From the NCBI GenBank assembly GCA_947846985.1, contig CANTUZ010000025.1, positions 12,522,100 through 12,586,099 of the forward strand: a DNA stretch of 64,000 bases, read 5' to 3'. The position numbers and the translations under genes are program-made. Positions 59,142 to 64,000 of this stretch are shown piece after piece; within the stretch, counting starts at the first letter, position 1, and each line of letters starts with the position of its first letter. The notes under the pieces were generated by a model. The model was not told where the DNA came from, searched no databases, and saw only the letters and a program-made list of their open reading frames with translations. Source of the stretch: Fratercula arctica. Its lineage: Eukaryota > Chordata > Aves > Charadriiformes > Alcidae.

Positions 59142-59720
59142 CCACCAAGTACCTAAAAATTTTACTTCTCTACTTGGTCCCTGACATTTCTCGGGTGGAA
59201 TTTCAACTTCTGCTTTGTATAGTGCTTGCCACACTGTGGCCGCCGCTTCCCCCACCATCTCAAGGGAAGTTCCTCCAATCAGAATATCATGTATATATTG
59301 GTACAGTTTCACATCTTGGGGGAGTGAGACTGTCTGTAAACATTCAGCAAGTGCAGCATGAGCAATTGTAAGTGAATGTTTATAAGCCTGTGGGAGTCTG
59401 TTAAAGGTGTATTGTACACCTTCCCAAGTAAAAGCAAATTTCTCTTTATCCTTTTCTTGTAAGGGGACCATAAAGAACATATCTTTCACATCTAGGCCAC
59501 CATCCATGGGTGTGCAGCTGCTTGCAAAGTAGCTGTTAAGTTTGCAGTGTTTGGTACAGCAGCTGTTAGCAGGGCTGTATTAGCATTCAAGCACAAATAA
59601 TCAATTGTTAAATGCCACTTCCCATCTGGTTTTCAGACTGGCCAGACAGGTGACTTACATGGGGAGTGGGTTCTGGAAATAATTTGTCATTTTTCCAAAT
59701 CTGCTATTACCTCAGAAATT
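59142..59720 (-). pseudogene. RT palm/fingers, tRNA-Ser ERV
   Basis: 125-codon frame at 59130-59507 with FAFTWEGVQYTFNRLPQ and active-site YIHD (about 59285-59296) where YIDD or YVDD is expected; the first catalytic region is in a different frame near 59470-59520, with LTIDYLCLN further upstream near 59600-59620. Confidence 0.78.
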
Positions 59721-59829
59721 ACATTTCGTGCCACAGCAGAAATTGGGTATTGCAGTACGTTAGTAATCTTTGAATCAGGGAGTGCAGGTGCTGCGTGGAG
59801 TACATGCACTGTAGCCTCCCGATTTCTAG

Positions 59830-60200
59830 CAGGGTTAGGGTTGACATTTGAACCAAAGGACCACACACTGCCATCCGGCAGACGCCAGGTTCAGTCATTC
59901 AAAAAATTGAAACCCAAAATATTTTCATTGTGTTCTTTAACTGCAAAGCGAGTAGATGACATGTGCTTCTCACCCGTGAGCCATAAATTAACTTTTGCAG
60001 TTTGGCAAATAGCACTTGCTCAGTTTACTCCAGTAACTTTAACTCTCTGCCATCTGGGTTGTATGCCCGGCTTTTTGGCATCCTGTTGTTTTAGTACTGA
60101 AATTTGTGTTCCCGTATCTATTAGGAATTTTACCAATCGCCGTCAAGGACCAACTGGAATTAAAATGTAAGGGCCTCTTTCGTTTAGCCATTGGTAGGCT
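59830..60200 (-). pseudogene. Protease, tRNA-Ser ERV
   Basis: FLIDTGTQISVL with Asp-Thr-Gly at 60110-60118. Several stops and frame changes. Confidence 0.7.
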
Positions 60201-60249
60201 TCCACTCACCAGACAGACAGGCCCAATTTTTTGGCCTCATGTTTTGCAA

Positions 60250-61284
60250 TCTATCCTTAAGGGGGAGGAAAGGGTCCACCATCGTCCCACCCCATTTCAC
60301 AGGCATGGTTTATTATGTCATGCATTAATTCTGCCCAGGTAGGGAGTTGGTTGCGGGGATCATTATCGCCTAATCCTTCATTGTGTTTTGTGTCTCTTTT
60401 AATTTCATCCTGTTTTGCCATTAAGTAGGATTTAACAACTGACGAGGCTCCTCTAAATAATGGTTTTAGCATAATCAATCATAGCAGATATTGGGATATC
60501 ACTGGATTCTCATTTATGCATGGCTTGTATGCAGGCAGCTTTTGTGATGACTGTAGAGAGCTTTTTAAGAGATCTTATGTGGATTATGGAGGGTTCACCT
60601 CACTCCATAGCATTTATTCCCCCAGCCCAATAAGCTACCCTGCTGGTGATAGAATGGGATCCATTTGCCAGGTTGGGTCCTAAATTTAAGAAAACTCCTG
60701 GACCCCAAAAGCCCTTTGCTTCATCTCCAGACAGAATTATCTGATCGCTGCCACTTAGGCAGACTTGCCATAAATACTGTTTCAGTTTCACCTGGCTTTC
60801 TGACGTACTTTTCTTGTAAATTTGCCAATTGCAATGGATCTCAGGGAGTGATTCACACAGTATATCATGGAGCACCACCCAGAGGTCCTTCAGACTGTTC
60901 TGTTTTAATGATGGGTCTGGCTTCACATTCAGGGGGATTTGAGGGAAATAAAAAATCATCCTCCCCCGGTTCACTATCGTTGGGGTCACCCCATATGTTC
61001 CCATCCCATTCTTCAGTTAATTTCCTAATCTGTACAAGGTCAGGGGGATGGGGAGCCTGCATAAGGATCATTTCAACCTTTTCTTCCAACTTTTGTTTTT
61101 TCTCCTTTTCTTTCTGTAACTGTCTCTGCAGCTGCTCTATTTTCAAAGACAGTATTAATTCAGCTGCCTTTCTGCCTTCTATTTCTTCTTTTAGGTCCTG
61201 CTCCCTTTTATTGTTATTCTTCCTATCTTGATAAGCAGCTTCTAAACAGGTACATCTTGCAAATAATTCCTTTCCTTTTTCCAT
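60250..61284 (-). pseudogene. Gag, tRNA-Ser ERV
   Basis: ATG at 61284, 237 bases after the PBS. First 139-codon frame: strong coiled coil at residues about 20-75 (KREQDLKEEIEGRKAAELILSL, below heptads), then acidic linker. A frameshift leads to a 134-codon frame (60600-61004) with capsid-like WQVCLSGSDQIILSGDEAKGF, and a last piece at 60257-60478. No zinc knuckle seen. Coiled-coil Gag N-termini occur in spumavirus and ERV-L-like groups. Confidence 0.65.
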
Positions 61285-61520
61285 CCTTTATATGCCCCCT
61301 GGCTATCTTTAGCTGTTCTTCCACAGCTTCCCAATCATGCCAATTATCATGAGTCCATTCTTCTGAGAACTTGGGACTCGAATTCACTCCATGCCTCCGT
61401 AAATAATTGGCGACTCAATTATTTACTGCATAGAGGACAGGGTCACGGGCCCATTCGTTCAAGAAGTTGGAGCTCAGATTCACTCCATGCCTCCATAAAT
61501 ACCTGGTGATACTACTTGCC

Positions 61521-61538
61521 ATCCTGCCGACTATGCCA
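61521..61538 (-). other. Primer-binding site, tRNA-Ser(AGA)-like
   Basis: Minus strand TGGCATAGTCGGCAGGAT is one base away from the complement of the tRNA-Ser(AGA) 3' end. Three bases from the LTR end at 61542. Confidence 0.7.
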
Positions 61539-61541
61539 ATT

Positions 61542-62409
61542 TGTTGCAAATGGGTGATTTAGATCACTTAAAGAACCCCTGTCAAAAGTGTTAGCAAAGT
61601 GATGTTAATATGATGTTGCAAAAATGCGACTTGAAGTTTGATGGCAAGGTTCACTCTATTAATTACTGCATGGGAAAACATACAAAGGAAAATTAAATTA
61701 CACTCAAGTTAGAATGATTCACAGAGAGACCGAGGACACAAAGGGTAAGAGAGGCCCTCCTGTTGAGTCACAAGGTTCAGAATGGACCCCCTTGCTTTCT
61801 AAACTCCTTCTCAGAGAGGAGTCTAGGTGCGGCTGGATCCAGACTTAGTCCCAGACTTGGTCATTAGCATCAATTCAGCATGCAATCAATGTTACCAAGG
61901 CAAAAATCAAAGTTATCATACTACAGGGTGATGTGTGATATCAGTCACTTACCAAAGATCTGCTGATGGTAAAAGGTCTCTCTGCCTTGAGGAGCAACCT
62001 TGAGAGGCGTCCCAGCTCAAAGGGAGATCACTGCCATGCAGCCACGCTGCCTAGCAAGGAGAGCTCAAAGAAGGCTCACTTAGGCTGTCATATTTATGGG
62101 ATAAAGTGGTTGGCTCGTAGTCAAATTACATGCAATGGAAAAGATATGCATGAGACTCCTTGTATCCACAAATTACTTTGTTTTTTGATAAATGAGTTTT
62201 GGAAAAGCCATGTATTATTTATGCGTTAATCACATGATTGGTGTTCCAAACTCATCTGTATTGATGTTTACCATGTCCCTTGTGGGTTTTCGGAGAACAG
62301 GTTGAGCTAGAGGAGTTCTTGGCCCGGCTACAGCTCAGGTCTTTACCTCCTTTGGAGCCTGTACCAAACTGCTGCTAGTTTGGTTACGGGGTTGAGCACA
62401 TCCGTCACA
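61542..62409 (-). mobile_element. 5' LTR of the tRNA-Ser ERV
   Basis: Minus strand from about TGTGACGG (62409) to TTTGCAACA (61542). CATAAATA box near 62090. The PBS-side end is firm; the U3 end is an estimate, placed where CR1 sequence stops. Confidence 0.55.
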
Positions 62410-63240
62410 CTACCTTGGATTGGGGAGACCAGAGGACGCAGTGTCTCGGTGTTGTCCAAGAAGTGCCAAGTTGGGGGAATAATCACTTCCCTCCATCTCC
62501 TGACTGTGCCCTTGCTCATACAGCACTGGATGATGCTGGTCTTTGCTGCTGCCAGCCCCATGGGTGGCTTTCTCCTGTGCAGTTTCCTGTCTCCCAAAGC
62601 CCTGAGGACTTATTCACAGAGCTGCTGCCCACGCAGCCAGTGCCCAGTCTGGACTGTTGCAAAGGGTAGGGGCTCTGCCTTCCCAGGTGCAACTAGCAAT
62701 GCACAACTTTGCATTTTTCTCCTGATACACCTGTTTTCTCCTGAGTATAAGAAAAAAGCTTGGATGATACTGTCCTTAAAGACCCACAAGCTTTCTTTAT
62801 CTCCTTTACCCTTCAGAGCTGCCTCTCATGGGATCCCACCTACCAGTGTTCTGAATGAGATGAAGTCTGCTACTCACTTTCCTCACTCCCTTTAGGATCT
62901 TGACCTCCACTAGTTCGTGGTTGCTACAGCCAAGGCTGACACTGATTATCATGTTCCAAATCACATCTTCTTTGTTATTGAATAGGAGATCCAGCTGTGC
63001 CTCACTCTTGGTTGGCCAATCCATTATCAAGAAGTTACCCCTTACACCCCCCAGAAGTCTTCTCAACTGGTTGCATCCTGCCACGTTGTCCTTCCAGCAG
63101 ATGTCAGGGAAGTTAAAGTTCCCTCCCAGTAAACAAGGTTTGTGATATAGAGACTTCCTCCAGTTCTTAAAGAATATTTTGTTGACTTCCTCATTCTGGT
63201 TGGGTGGAAAACCAAAATGCAACAAAATCCTCTAAAATTA
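62410..63240 (-). repeat. CR1 with internal deletion
   Basis: 63225-62806 encodes ORF2 endonuclease (NFNFPDICW, AQLDLLFNNKEDV, GCSNHELVEV). 62440-62600 resembles the ORF2 C-terminus (REVIIPPTWH). The old ERV inserted at its 3' side. Confidence 0.8.
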
Positions 63241-64000
63241 CAGAAATGTTTTGATTGGTAACAGTAAATTTTTCTGACTGGCTTTGTATGCTTTTTAGAT
63301 TTCACCCTTTCATCTTAATTCAGATCAACAAGTTCATTTTAAAATCTTGAATTACTTCCTAGGACAAAAAAACCCAGCTAAGTAAACAAAAGCCCAACAG
63401 CCAATCATCTCCTTTGTTTTCTCAACACATCTTGAAGAGCAGACTCCAGAGCAGTTCCCTGAAGAGAACTTAAATAAGCCACTGAAAGAGCCAGAGAAGA
63501 AAATTTGTGAAAATGGAATTATGCCCTGACAGCGGCCTCATATTTTTTTGCATATGGAAACTTCCTCAGGGTTGATTACCTTTTCTGCATCATGCTGCTC
63601 TTTACTACATAAATAACAGGTTTACACTCTTTGTAATCTCAACTGGCTTTTCCTTTCCTAACAGCAAGTGAAACATTAGGAAATGTCTCCTACATATTTT
63701 CTGTGCCTGGATTTCTGTTTGCCAGTCAGTATGTAGGGGAGAATAAATAGCCTAAGAGAGGACTGAGAAAGGACTAGCAAGAGAAATCTGGCCACAAGAG
63801 AGGAAACAACCAAACAGACCAGATCTGTTCTACTTACTGGACTCTGTTCTGCAGCTGGCAAAATATTAGAAAATAAACATTGTTTCCTGATATTTTAATT
63901 TCCCATTGGAGTTTAGTATGATAAACTTTGGTTTTGGGTAAGATATGTTTTGAAGATTTATTTGCTTTGTATAGTGTGGAATAATTACTAAATTGGCCAA
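63241..64000. other. Non-coding interval
   Basis: Nothing recognised. Confidence 0.6.

Larger units (their letters stand above)
56514..62409 (-). mobile_element. Old ERV with tRNA-Ser-like primer site, 3'-truncated
   Basis: Minus-strand element: LTR (about 61542-62409), PBS 61521-61538, gag, PR, RT, RNase H, IN, and a possible env start ending at 56514, where CR1/family B sequence takes over. No 3' LTR in the window. All frames have many stops, so it is older than family B. The Ser-type PBS recalls HERV-S and class III elements, but an env start would be unusual for ERV-L; class left open. Confidence 0.8.

Noticed and set aside
60665..61231. 188-codon plus-strand ORF, Ser/Phe/Cys-rich
   Set aside because: Antisense to the coiled-coil gag of the old ERV.
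62380..62895. 171-codon plus-strand ORF
   Set aside because: Antisense to a CR1 ORF2 fragment.

Overview
This is a bird genomic window made almost entirely of transposable elements. The avian call rests on many CR1 LINE fragments (minority-type 3' ends with ATTCTATG-like octamers, ORF1 esterase and ORF2 endonuclease/C-terminal pieces), on the LTR families, and on alpharetrovirus-like envelope TM segments. I found no host protein-coding gene and no tRNA or rRNA gene. Roughly half of the window is endogenous retrovirus (ERV) or CR1; the rest is AT-rich non-coding sequence without recognisable features.

Layout, left to right. 1-896: 5' end of a minus-strand ERV (LTR, tRNA-Lys1,2-type primer site, start of a hydrophobic gag ORF that is still open at the window edge). 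5201-14718: a plus-strand, env-less provirus ('family A', 5-bp target duplication GATAG) with gag, PR, RT, RNase H and IN all broken by stops and frameshifts, plus two later insertions. Its 5' LTR has been overwritten by about 1.34 kb copied from the nested LTR/CR1/LTR locus at 39001-41353. 21464-28156 and 49594-56507: two young, same-strand (minus) copies of one mosaic provirus ('family B', 346-bp LTRs that are almost identical, tRNA-Lys3 primer site, 6-bp duplications CAGGAG and ATGTAG). Each carries gag, a first RNase H-IN piece, a first envelope remnant, an LTR-like stretch, a second IN, a second polypurine tract with U3-like sequence, a second envelope TM remnant, then the genuine polypurine tract and 3' LTR. 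Copy 1 sits in a CR1; copy 2 sits at the junction of a CR1 and the 3' end of an older ERV. 39001-41353: a solo LTR interrupted by a CR1 that is itself interrupted by a family A solo LTR. 45106-45464: solo LTR related to the left-edge ERV. 56514-62409: an old minus-strand ERV with a tRNA-Ser-like primer site, coiled-coil gag, PR, RT, RNase H, IN and a possible env start. 62410-63240: CR1.

No element here looks able to replicate by itself. Family B must have been copied in trans by another virus, because both copies share the same stops, deletions and mosaic joins and yet have near-identical LTRs. The most notable observations are the double pol-env mosaic of family B, the gene-conversion scar in the family A provirus, and a multi-hydrophobic N-terminal extension of Gag shared by two different ERVs. 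All protein assignments are by eye from motifs; no database search was run.
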